From the NCBI GenBank assembly GCA_022606135.1, contig JABYQN010000010.1, positions 2,257,219 to 2,321,218 on the forward strand: 64,000 nt of DNA. The letters run 5' to 3'. The DNA is from Fomes fomentarius (Eukaryota > Basidiomycota > Agaricomycetes > Polyporales > Polyporaceae). A model generated the notes under the pieces. The model saw only the letters and a list, made by a program, of their open reading frames with translations, was not told the origin of the DNA and did not search any database. A program made the translations under genes and the position numbers. Shown here one piece after another: positions 36,240 through 47,872 of this stretch; the stretch's first letter is position 1, and every line of letters begins with the position of its first letter.

Positions 36240-37691
36240 GTTGGAGTGAGTGGAGGCCGGGAGGGGCGATGGAGAACAACATGCATTCTAGGTTAGTTTG
36301 TATGGGCATGGTGTAGACAACTGTAGGGATGTGAACGATCAGTGGAGGCACGACCGTTGAAGACGTGTAGGATCGGCAGTGCCTGCCAGTAAAATCAATA
36401 ATTTGGAGGCGAGGCATCAGTGCCAATGCAGCCGTGGACGACGTAGTAGATCGGCTTCAACCTGGCTTGAGCTCAACCAGCACCCTAACCGTCGAGGAGG
36501 TCGGGAACATGCACACCTCCGGCAGCGGACGTTTCGAATTCGCTGCTTCAGCCCGAGTTCATATTGCATGTTATCCCGAGGTCTGTATGTTCGAGGGTGT
36601 GAGGTTCAGAACGAACAGCGACTGCACAGTGATTTCAGTTAATTGGACTGGATACGCAACAGCTGGCCGCAACTGAGAAGTTGGGCGCCTCTTGTCTATT
36701 AGTATCCCACGGCCCACCACCAGCGCACAGCACGTATGGCGCTTTGTTAATTGTACCAATGGCAACATGCGACTTGGGATTCAACCTTAGGCTGAAAATC
36801 ACTCTTGTCCAGTTGGAAAGTCAGAAGCTACGCGTCTGGACTCAGACTCGTTTTAACCTCGTCAGTATCCAGTTCCCCTCTCGCCGTGCGTACTTCCGAG
36901 CCACTTAGTAGCACTTCTACCTCCAGGTGACCGATACGCATTCCAATCTTATTCACCATCCTCCAACGCACCTCAGCCGGAAAGCCAGCTCGACCTCGCG
37001 CGTGAACGTTAACGCACACTCGGCTCTACTCGTGACGGACACGGGGCGGGTCATGGGCTAAACTTTATGTAGCCGATGTCGGTAAGAGAGTTCGCTCAAT
37101 CTGCATCCTTTCGAGCTCGCTTGGTTGTGCAGGCACCTCTCCGCTCATACTTCACGACCATTCTACGCAATGAGAGGCCGGATGAACATTCCTCATCACC
37201 CGTACACCTACTAGCTCATACCCGACTGTATCTGTCGTCGACGGCTATTGTGCGCGTCCCCCCTGCAGTCAAAATGACTTGTATGACCCGTTTTACGGCC
37301 TAGCACTGCATCCGTTATCGCTTGAGTGACAAGAGGGCTGCCGCGTGTTACCACTAACTCGTGCTATCAGCAGGTCAAGTGCACCAGCAGCGCACCCTCG
37401 TGTCTCGTCGTATTGCACACGATCTGCCACATCTTTCTCTGTCTGGCCGATGTAGCCCCCACCCGAACCTCATGAAGCAAGGCGCTCGAAGCAAGAAGCC
37501 TCGGCATGATCTCAGAGGATAGATAATTGCAGCAGTCGGACAATACAGGCATACCAGTGGGAACCGTCTTCTCATGCTGTCACCTCTGACGATTACCTTA
37601 TCACGGTGCGTCCGTCCCTCGAAGTGGTATATAATCGATGCCCCAGTCGCTCGATACACAACCTTGCCTATCTGGACCTGACGCTGTCAAG
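36240..37691. promoter_or_regulatory. Divergent intergenic region OMT E / FMO3
   Basis: No gene is supported. A TATA element (TATATAA, 37628-37634) lies about 60 bases before the FMO3 start. No convincing TATA was seen on the OMT E side. Confidence 0.5.
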
Positions 37692-40367
37692 ATGCCCGGC
37701 GGTGGGTTTTCACGACTTGCGAAACCTTCAACCCCCACCAAGCTCCAGGACAATGGGACTGTGCCTACTGCCGGGAAGCCCGACATTGACACCTTCACGC
37801 TGGGGGACTTCGCAATTGATGAGTATCGGCCTATCAAGGTCATAGTCATTGGTGCGGGTTTCAGTGGAATACTCGCTGGAATCAGGTATGTCTCGTCTTC
37901 CTTCTTGGTATATGCATCTCTGTATAACCCGTCAATATTCTGTGCGTACGCGGCCGTCTGTTGTAGGTTTCCGCAGAAGATACCGAATGTTGACTTGACG
38001 ATATACGAAAAGAGCGCTGGGGTAGGAGGGACATGGTTCAACAACAGGTACCCGTAAGTCTCTCTGACTTGTTTGTGGGGTGCGCACACGGGTATTCACG
38101 ACCTTGACTCTCAGCGGAATCGCATGCGACGTCCCTGCATGCTGCGTAAGCTTACCCCTTGGCACATGTTGGCGTATTTGGCTGACGACCTCCCTAGTAT
38201 CAATTCTCGTTCGAAGACAAGGTGTGTCCATAGCCAATTCGTGCTTTTTTGGAGCTACTCCCGAAAGCTCATCATGTATCCCAGCGCGACTGGTCATCCT
38301 TCTACGCTCCGGGACACGAGATTCAAGCGCACCTGGAAGAGGTGGTCGAAAAGTACAAAGTCATGCGCTACATCAAGCTCAAACACGAAGTCGTCCACGC
38401 ACAATACGAGGAAACCACCGGCAAATGGCATGTTCGCATCCGTCGTTCCAAGGTAGACGCAGATAACGACTCGGACGAGTCTGAGGAATTCGAGGACACC
38501 GCGGACATCCTCGTCACGGCATTCGGAGCGATTACCAGGTGGACGATGCCTGAGTTTGAGGGTATTCATGAGTTCAAGGGCGATCTCCATCATACCGCGG
38601 GGTTCAACCCTCAGGAGAAAACATGGATAGAGGCTGCGGAAAAGTGGAAGGACAAGCGTGTCGGGGTTATCGGTGTTGTGAGTTCGATGTTCTCCAACGT
38701 CGCGTAAGTCACGTACTCACCTAGATGTTACAGGGGTCTTCGGGAATTCAGGTCGTCGCCGCCCTTCAGCCGAGGGTCGCGAAGGTCGTCAACTACGTTC
38801 GAGGGCAGACCTGGCTAAGTCCGCCTTCCGCGTGGCAGACGGTTTCGGACCTCCTTGGGAGGAAGGACCAGTCTGCCGATGAAAATCGTGAGTAGAAATA
38901 ACATGCATAGCCCTCGGTCTTATGTTTGCTGAATGGGATATTACAGTGGTGTTCACCCCAGAGGAGATTGAGCGCTTCAAGACTGACGATGAATATTTCC
39001 GCAACTTCAGGCTTACGCTAGAGACCGAGATGAACGTGAGCGTCTTCGGGATCGAGAGCAGACATAGATTGGCCGTATTCAGCGTATTTTCAGTCGCAGC
39101 ACTCCTTCACGCAGAGAGGCAGTCAGTACTCTATGGAGCTCGAGGAGAAGTATCGGAAAGGTATGGCGGAAAAGCTTGCGAATCGGCCAGATATCGCCGC
39201 ACGATGTGAGTGAGTCTCGTGGTCTAGCATAGTTAGAAGGAGTAACCATCCCCGCAGTGATACCATCGTGGTCCGTGTCGTGCCGGAGATTGACACCAGG
39301 CCCAGGGTATCTCGACGCCCTATGCGCGCAAAACGTGAGAGGCATTTCAAGCTACCATATCATTATTCCTACTTATGCCGACACTGTTAGGCTGAATTCA
39401 TCGCTAGCCCGATCAAGCGGTTCACAGAGACCGGTATCGAGACTGAAGACGGGACACATCAAGAGCTCGACATTATCTTCTGCGCGACTGGTACGATACT
39501 CACTCTTTGCCATAGGTCTTGCTCCTGCGCTGATGGTACCTTTTGCCAAGGGTATGATACTTCGTGGCAGTTGCCCTTCAAGATAATCGGGCGGAATGGC
39601 GTCCACCTGAACGAGAAGTGGAAGCCATACCCAACTTCGTACATCTCTATGTGCGTCGACGGGTTCCCCAATATGTTCATGTCTCTGGGACCGAACTCGG
39701 TCATCGGTGCCGGGATCCTGCTTGGAATCCTCGAATATGCCGTTATGTACTCGGTGCAAGTGACATCCAAGATGCAACGCGAGCGGCTGAAGAGCATTGA
39801 GGTGAAACCAGAAGCAGTCCGAGCGTTTGACCAGTATATTGAAGTGAGAGTCGTGTGTCAGTCATAATACTAGGATGCATCGCTGATTGGTGAATAGAGC
39901 TATTTCCCTCGGGTGAGCTCTGAATAATTGTCTTTGTTTGACTCTGCGCATTCACCACACGTTGTTCAGACCGTGTACAGCGAGAACTGTCGGTCATGGT
40001 ATAAGCTCGGGAAAGCCGAAGGTCGGATTGTGGGCTTATGGCCTGGCAAGTGTCATGCTCTTATTACTCATGGTGTCTGTGTTGAATTCAACTTGCAAAG
40101 GCTCAAGCTTGCATGCGATGAAAGCTCTCCAGCATCCACGCTGGGAAGACTACGTGTATGAACATGCGGACGATTTGGATAATCCCCTGTATTGGCTGGG
40201 CGACGGTCAGACTTTCAGCGAGAAAACACTGACCGGCGATAGTAGGTTTCCTCTCTTGCTCTTACTTGCTACAACCACGCTCAACGAAACTACAAGGGGC
40301 GTGGTACCTCAGTGAAGAGTACATTGACCGACCTCGGCCCGATTCGACAGGGGAACCTATTATCTGA
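37692..40367 (+). CDS. Baeyer-Villiger-type flavin monooxygenase (FMO3)
   Basis: Third family member, starting MPGGGFSRLAKPSTPTK. It has VIVIGAGFSGILAG (FAD), GGTWFNNRYPG, fingerprint FKGDLHHTAGF, VGVIGVGSSG followed by GIQVVAALQP (NADPH), RRLTPGPGYLDALC, DIIFCATGYDTSWQLP and FPNMFMSLGPN. The 15-base micro-exon SYFPR is at 39898-39912. Unlike the other three it lacks the terminal intron. The last exon reads WYLSEEYIDRPRPDSTGEPII with the stop at 40365-40367, giving a different tail. The NADPH-loop alanine (GSSA) is glycine here. All exons keep frame. The substrate is unknown. It is followed in tandem by FMO4. Confidence 0.85.
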
Positions 40368-41082
40368 GCGTGCGTCGCGGTGTACGCAGTACGGGAAAGC
40401 GACGTTGATTTTGTTCTCTCAGGATATGTGAGCATTGACTACGTGGCTTCGGAGAAGCAGTGGGAGTAAGTTCTACGACTGTAGTTTATGTGGTCGCGTG
40501 GCAACGCTGGGCTTCATGTCCGAGTCCTCAACTGTGATTTCAATCAATCATGTGTGCCTTTCAATCAGTGCGTATATATGCAGCTGTAGATGAGCTTCCG
40601 CTGATCGAGTGCATGGTTACCTAACGGAGTTCATGCGACTGAGCTCAAGGCTGAAGCCGGCGCGCGTCTCTCTATGATCGTGAGAAGCGGCAGCTCAGGC
40701 TTGCTCTTCGACGTCTCGACTCTAGATCTCTCTCAGAAAACGACCACCTCATTTTCGCTGACTCGTTCCGTTGCAGAAAGCGACAGTTCTGTGCATCTCC
40801 TGACTCACAGTGTCAGGCCGCCGCGCGGGTAACTTCGCGCGGTCCCCGTATCGCGATGCTCACGCAAGGCAAGTGACAAGTGGGAAGCGAGGTCGCATTG
40901 ATTAGCTAAAGTAGAAGCAGGAAACAGATCGCGGCTGAATAACTTCATTCTCAGGCTATAGTGTCTGGGATGATTTTACGGTGAGCGTACCGTGTGTGCA
41001 GCGGATATGTGTATGTCCGAAGTACGTATATATAGAGGATCGGCCTGTGGGTGACCCTCTTGTCATCTCTCTCTCTCTCTCG
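40368..41082. promoter_or_regulatory. FMO4 upstream region
   Basis: TATATATA lies at about 41027-41034, some 50 bases before the FMO4 start. A CT-repeat tract (41067-41081) runs right up to the ATG and is probably 5' untranslated sequence. No gene was seen in the rest. Confidence 0.55.
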
Positions 41083-43755
41083 ATGCCTGGTGGAGGAATA
41101 TCTCGAGAGAGGTCCTCAGCGGGCTCTGCTCATGCAGAGGGCACCGGAAATGCTTGCGAGTCCCAAGCCGATACATTCACGCTGGGAGACTTCGCGATTG
41201 ACGAATATCGACCTATCAAAGTCGTCGTAATCGGCGCCGGGTTCAGTGGGATCCTCGCTGGCATCAGGTAGGCTCTGTCTTGCGCACTGTCGACATATTC
41301 TAAACGAGCTGATATTTGTGCTTGCTGTAGGTTCCCGCAAAAGGTCCCGAACGTCGACTTGACCATATATGAGAAGGGCGCGGGGGTGGGCGGGACGTGG
41401 TTGACGAACAAGTATCCGTGAGTTTAGGCCGTATGCAATGTTCGGGTGCACAGGTCAGTAAATGCTGACTGTGGGGGGGCTCCTCCGATTCAGCGGAATA
41501 GCATGCGACATTCCCGCGCATTGCGTACGTTCTCACACAGAGGCACGAAATGCTCAGCTCGCTGACGCTACCCGCAGTATCAGTATTCGTTCGAAGAGAA
41601 GGTATGTCTGTATCCACTCGCGGCCCCCTTTTTTCGCCCTGAATGTGGATGTGTAGCGTGACTGGTCTTCGTTCTACGCTCCCGGTCACGAGATACTAGC
41701 CCATATTGAAGAGATAGTGGACAAGTACAAGGTCCGTCGCTTCATCAAGCTCAGGCACGAAGTTATGCATGCGCGATACGACGAACCAACCGGAAAGTGG
41801 CACCTTCGCATTCGTCGTCCGAAAGTCGATAGCGAAGAATTGGAGGAGTTCGAAGACATCGCCGACGTATTGATCACTGCGTTGGGAGCGATCAGTCGAT
41901 GGAAGTTGCCGGATATCAAGGGAAGGGAGAGCTTCAAGGGTGAGCTGTATCATACTGCTGGATTTAACCCAACGGAGAAGACGTGGGTGGAAGAGGCGGA
42001 GAAGTGGAAGGTTAAGAGGGTTGGCGTTGTCGGTCTGGTGAGCAGCGCCTGAGTGAATGGTGTAAATGGCATTGTCCCCTCACCCGTACTTCTCAGGGTT
42101 CGTCTGCGATACAAGTTGTAGCAGCACTACAGCCGAAGGTTGCAGAGCTCGCCAACTTTGTTCGAAGCCAAACGTGGATCGCCCTCCCTTACGGAGGTGA
42201 AGTGGTCTCCGAGCTGCTTGGAAGGAAGACTGAATTCTCGGAGAAGGAACGTGAGTGCACTGAAGGTCTTCTTTGAGACTACCCTGCTTCATCTTTGATT
42301 GGATGCATATAGTTGTTTTCACGCCCGAAGAGATTGAGCAATTCAAGACCGATCACCAGTATTATTACAACTTCAGACACACACTCGAGATTGAAGTGAA
42401 CGTGAGCACGCTAGTGATTTGTTCCTATTCAAGTGCTGAATCTCTCCGCAGTCGCAGCACGCTTACACTCAGAAAGGAAGCAAGCTGTCAGCTGAGCTCG
42501 CAGAGAAGTTCGGGAAGAGCATGCTGGAGAAGCTTGCGAACAGACCTGACATTGCTGAACGATGTACGTCTGTTCTATCCCTCCATCAAGCGATGCTGAC
42601 AATACCTGTTATAGTGATTCCCTCCTTCTCTGTATCATGTCGTCGTCTGACTCCCGGACCAGGGTACCTCGAAGCATTGTGCGCTGAGAATGTAAGAATT
42701 ATTTCCAGGAAGCCTTATGCATGCGTTCACGCTAGTTTGACAGGCCGAGTTTGTGACCAGCCCAATCAAACGGTTCACAGAGACCGGTATTGAGACAGAG
42801 GATGGTACACATCGAGAGCTTGACATCGTTTTTTGCGCGACCGGTACGCTTACGTGGACTGCATCCACTCCCTTCCGCAACGCTCACCATACGCATTGCA
42901 TTTCAGGCTTCGACATGTCCTGGCAACTTCCTTTCAGCATCATCGGACGGAATGGCGTCGACATCAACGAGAAGTGGAAGCCCTACCCGAAGTCGTACAT
43001 CGGGATGTGCACCGATGGCTTCCCGAATATGTTCACTATCCTAGGCCCGAACTCGCTCATCGGCGCCGGCACGCTGCTTCCGATCGTCGAGCGTGCGGTG
43101 TTGTACGCTGTTCAGGCTGTCGCGAAGATGCAGCGTGAGCGTTTGAAGAGTATCGAGGCCAAGCCCGAGTCAGTCAGGGCCTTCGACCAGTATATCGAGG
43201 TAAGTTCGGTCGTACATCCACGACCCAGTTGCCTTGCTGACTGGTCCACGTAGAACTATTTCCCGAAGGTACTGCATCGTTGCTTTTGACTCCGTCAATG
43301 TCTCACCGCGCATCTGCTTCAGACCGTTTTCAGCGAGAACTGTCGCTCGTGGTACAAGCTGGGGAAATCGGAAGGGCGAATCGTCGGCCTGTGGCCTGGT
43401 ACGCTAAGTGTTCGCAGTTCCTTGGAGATCTGACTGACAAGCACGGAAGGCTCGAACTTGCACGCGATCAGGACACTCGAGCATCCGCGCTGGGAAGACT
43501 ACAACTACGAGCAAGCTGACGAAGTAGGCAACCCCCTGTATTGGCTCGGAGACGGTCAGACATTCTATGAGAAGACGCTGACGGGTGATAGTGAGTACAA
43601 CCTGAGTGATCTTGTGCGTTTCTTGTACTCATGGTAGCTGTTAGGGGCGTGGTATTTGAGCGAGGAGTTTATCGATCGTCCGCCTAGTGAGTGTTGATTC
43701 CAGTATGAATGGTTAGGTTCTGATGATACACGCCCATGCAGTCCCACAAGTTTGA
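41083..43755 (+). CDS. Baeyer-Villiger-type flavin monooxygenase (FMO4)
   Basis: Fourth family member, starting MPGGGISRERSSAG. It shows VVVIGAGFSGILAG, GGTWLTNKYPG (the usual FNNR is LTNK here), YQYSFEEK on a 24-base exon, fingerprint FKGELYHTAGF, GVVGLGSSA with IQVVAALQP, RRLTPGPGYLEALC, DIVFCATGFDMSWQLP and FPNMFTILGPN. The micro-exon NYFPK is at 43254-43268. The last exon supplies only IPQV and TGA (43753-43755). If the last intron were retained the protein would end in SEC instead. No lesion was seen. It is a tandem neighbour of FMO3 in the same orientation. The substrate is unknown. Confidence 0.85.
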
Positions 43756-44043
43756 AGGTCATCGGATCAGAAGCTCGTGTACTGGACGTGTGCTCTGTTG
43801 TGGTGTTACGATGACGATTCCGCTGTCTGTTTGCGTAATATCAACAACACTGGTAATGCACAGATCTCGCGTCTCTCTGACGTTATGTGCTCCCGACAAG
43901 ATACACCGCGCAGTTTTTCGGCCGACATACTACACACGTCCACATCTCTGTTCCTTACAATCGCCTGTTAACACTCCTCTCGGGCTCCTCGCCCTCTTCC
44001 TAGGCATCCTCACCAAGCACTTCATCCTCCAGCCTTGTGTGCA

Positions 44044-45584
44044 TCATCCAAAGCGCCGGGGTACTCCGGGACAATTCATGCACACCGTAGGGTCGAGTGC
44101 AGGGAACATCTCGCCCAGTGCCCTGGCGATCTCCGCTGGGCCGCCATTCTTGACGTCTCGGTGGAGGTAGAATGAGAGACTCGTAAGGCGGCGTTGAACT
44201 GGGAGAGGGACAGGGAGCAGGGCATCCATTTTGTCGCTAATCTGGGGGAGGAAGAGCCGTCGAGAGTGAGGGACAATGTTTCGCGAAGTGGACGAGCGGA
44301 TGGAGCGTCGATGCCAGTGAGGAGGCGCTCGGTTGCCGGCTGAGAAGGAGGGAGAGCCTAGTGAGGCGCGGCCATGCCTTCGCGACGCGCTCCAATTCCG
44401 CGTCGTCTACGTGGAGGTCGACGGTCCGGGCCCTGAGCTCGAAGGACTCAAGATACCGCAAGGAGAGTAGATGGTGGATGAACCATGCGAGACGCGAGTC
44501 ATCGAGGACTTGGTCTTCTGGCGATAGGTGGATGATCTTGAGTGTCGTCAAGGACTCGAGCTTTGGGATCATCGTGGCGAACTCCTCTCTCCACTCGGGC
44601 GTCGAGCCCATTCTTCCTGCGATCTCTAGGGAACGTAGCGGCGACTGGACGCATGCGAGGAACCTTGACAGGTTTGCGGCCATGCTTGAGATGGATAAGA
44701 CTTGTAGGCTGCGAAAACCGGAGACTCCGATCATCTCTGTAGTAAACTGGACTTGGATGGAAAGAAGTGTCGTGAGCGAATCCATGTCTGCGAGGGCGCG
44801 GAGGGTCTGCGCATCCGAGAGCACGAAAGACCCGGGGAGATCGAGCTCCTGGAGATGTCGGAGACGGCCGACAAGGGTTCGCAAAGGCGTTGAGTGCCCG
44901 AGGAACGCCATGCGTAGGTGTGTGAGCATCGAAGAGTCGCTGAATACGGTGCTAATGAGCATGTTGACCGCCGTGATCCGGTTGGGAATAGGCTCGTTTG
45001 GTGGATATAGCAAGGCAAGGGACAGATTGCGGAGCGTCGGGGACAGTAATACAGAGAGGTATGTGTTTGAGGGATCTACAATATAGGAGTATGACAAAGA
45101 ACGGATGCGAGGGAGGAGTAACTGGCCGCGAAGCTGTCGGGAGAGGGACACGCAGAAGGATTGATCGATAGTAGAGTGGCCGATCACATCATCGCGTACA
45201 TGTCGGATGCGGTCGGCGTAGCTGCGGAAACGAGCCCAGTTTTCAGGCGTGATCTCTCCAACCAAGGTCTATGTACAACGAACATCAGCCTTCGCAACGG
45301 CATTCGACATTCCGCAGAGAACGGACATATTTGACTGCTCTTTGCGAAGTGGCAATCGTTTTGAAAGGCGTGAGAGTGAATCAGAGAGGGAAGAGATCCC
45401 GCAAAGAAGACCAGAGGACGGACAGAGCAGGATGAGAGAAGGTAGTGCCAACGCGAGCTGCCCGCGCAAGAGCAAGTTGTCCCTCGGCTGGCGCATGGGA
45501 TTCAGGGTTGTGCGAGAGGTGATCGAAGATTTCGTATAGGAGGTATGAGTTTGTGAGAACCTTTTGCGAGGAGTGTGCGACCAT
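44044..45584 (-). pseudogene. F-box protein of second family, broken (F4)
   Basis: Starts MVAHSSQKVLTNSYLLYEIF at 45584, with an F-box-like N-terminus (LARAARVGTTF, ALSVLWSSL). Aligned with its divergent neighbour F5, the codon for Trp in LLPLWLILPPLK is TGA here (complement of 45381-45383), inside exon 1. Exon 2 (from about 45268, TLVGEITPENWARF, cf. F5 ILADDITPAQWSRF) is open to 44237. Near 44248 the frame slips, and the homologous C-terminus MDALLPVPLPVQRRL ... ALGEMFPAL continues in another frame to 44044. Two independent lesions make it a pseudogene with a still well-preserved leucine-rich body. Confidence 0.7.
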
Positions 45585-45900
45585 GGCGTGCACAATAGTT
45601 TGGCATCGATGGAGAGTGCAGTGCGGCAGCGGCTGGTGCTCCAAGCGCTGGTTAACTTTTCCAAGTCCGATCCACAATCGAGACCGCGACTGAGTAGTTA
45701 ACCTCGCTGAGGCTCGCTCGCAAATGACTATGCCACAAAGTGCGCATGACAAGGTAGTGGATGCCTTCCCGATCAGGGTCTATGGATGGTGTTAACCACC
45801 CAGGTCGGAGTATTGTCCCTGAACTCCGATATCCTCGGACTTGGAATTGAGCGTTACTGGTGCAAGGCTCGAGACCCCTATCTTCATACCACCCTTCGCC
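45585..45900. promoter_or_regulatory. Divergent promoter region F4 / F5
   Basis: A 316-bp noncoding gap between the two oppositely oriented F-box genes. No TATA box or other site could be singled out. Confidence 0.4.
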
Positions 45901-47680
45901 ATGTCTCAGTCTGGATTGAGTGGGATGCCTTGGTCTGCTGCACAAAGCGCGCTCTACAATTCCGACCTGCTCAGCCAGATTTTTGAATATTTCGCCCGGC
46001 CACCTCATTCAGGATCTTCAATCTCAATTGCCGAAGCTGCCGTGCACGAGGTCGGATACGAGGAACTGACTCTTCGATCTGCCGCGCGAGTCTGCAAGGC
46101 GTTCGTGGACCCCGCCAATCGTGTGCTATGGCGCTCTATCCCATCCTTACTGCCCCTTTGGCTCATCCTTCCTCCGCTGAAAAGAGTGCGGACTGCTGGC
46201 TATGTGGAGGACATCAGCGTTCTTAGCAGCGCGATACAATACGTATGCTCCTCTCCAGTTCACTGCGACCTGCTCAATAGCTCAACTATTCGTCCTGTCG
46301 TCTCTGTAGATCCTCGCAGACGACATCACCCCCGCCCAGTGGAGCCGATTCCGCGAGTTCGCGGCCCTGATTCGCGAGGTGCGGATGGACTTTTCGAGCA
46401 CAGGTATCGTCCACCCATCCGTCCTCGCGCACATCTCCCATCTGTTAAAGGGGGAACGGCTCCTGCCCCGGTTGCACACCCTGTGCTGGTTCGCCAACTC
46501 GCCACTGGACGCGCATCTGCTTCCCATCCTTACGCCCACGCTCCGGCGGTTCGAGCTTCACTGCGCGTACGAGTTCCGTGACCCTAATTTGCAGTTCTCC
46601 TCCGAAGAGGACAGGGCAGTCGCAGAGGGCGTCCTCGTCCGGACCATCTGCCGCGAGGCGCCGCTCATTGAGGACATCAAGCTCCACAGGATACAGCGCG
46701 CTGCCCCCCTTCGGCCGCTCGGGGCGCTCAGACATGTCCGGAAACTGAACCTCGTGGATTGCTGCGAGTTTGGGGAAGACGACGGGGAAACGCTGCGTGT
46801 CCTGGCGGGACTGGAGAACCTGGAGGAGCTGACGAACGTCTCGGTACAATTCAGCGAGGACGAGACGGACATGTCGCCCCTGCCTGCGTCTGGCTTCCAT
46901 AAGCTGACGACACTGGGCATCACGGGCGACGTCGCTGCGATGCCGCGGTTGTTGGGGACGGTGAAGGGGAAACTGAGAAGACTCCGATTGCGGGCCCAGG
47001 GCACGATGGAGGACTGGCTGCCCGCGTTCGAGAACATGGTACCCTACGTTCCTTGCCTGCTGGAGCTGGAGCTTGACGTGCGCAATCCGATGAGAACGGT
47101 CTCGGAGCGATGGGAGCTAGGAGGTTTCATTGGGCCGTTCTTGCAGCTTGGTGAGGTTGAAGAACTGGCTGTGCGCACGGCTGTGGATTTTGTGGACCCA
47201 GAGGAAAAGCCGTTTAGGCTGGACGTCGGGGATGAAGACCTGGAGGATATCGCGAAGGCATGGCCGAAGCTGAAGTCAATCTCGCTGGATGTGCACAGTC
47301 AGAGTGCGCCCAGTCTGCGTGGAGTGGCGGTCGTTGCTGCTGAGTGTGTGGGACTGGAGACGCTGCTCTTGCCGCGGCTGAACACGAGTGTGGAGGCGGG
47401 GCTGCCGTCGCCGTTACCGGTGCAGAGAGCGTTACGGAGGCTGTCGGTTTACGAAGTGGAGAAGGTGTGGATCACGAACAGGGATGCGGTGGGAGCGGTG
47501 TTGTGGGAGATGTTCCCGCTTATGGACCGATATCTGTCGGCAGCGGCTGGTGAGCGGATGTATGGGATAGAGGGCGTTGTTTTCCAGTGGGCGAAGAAGC
47601 GCGAAGGGGATGAGAAGTACATGGCAGGAGCATTAGCCTGGCGGGAGCTGATTGAAACGACGGGGCGTACTTGTACCTAG
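45901..47680 (+). CDS. F-box/LRR-like protein of second family (F5, intact)
   Basis: Exon 1 45901-46242 and exon 2 46310-47680, joined in phase 0 across a 67-bp intron, give about 570 residues. The N-terminus (SALYNSDLLSQIFEYF, RSAARVCKAFVDPANRVLW) is a typical basidiomycete F-box-like segment and should bind Skp1. The remainder is leucine-rich with acidic loops (LRVLAGLENLEELT, LEDIAKAWPKLKSISLDV). It is unlike F1-F3 in sequence but has the same exon layout, with the intron placed just after the F-box part. The frame is unbroken. It is a likely substrate-recruiting subunit of an SCF-type ubiquitin ligase with an unknown target. Confidence 0.8.
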
Positions 47681-47872
47681 TACTCGCTCAAGATACCTGT
47701 AGACCGCGTCCGTGCCATATCTTTATCTTGATGTTCATGTTCGTATGGCAAAGTGAAGTGTACATAAAGTACTACGTACCAGGCACGTGATGAAACTGGG
47801 CGCTTGAATGGGAGGAAGTGAGAGATTGGAATATTTGGATTTGGTGCTTGTCTTGCTCAGCTCTTGTTCGCG

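Noticed and set aside
20360..43755. Classical secondary-metabolite cluster with a hidden synthase
   Set aside because: Every long frame was assigned or judged noncoding, and none shows ketosynthase, adenylation, terpene cyclase or prenyltransferase motifs.
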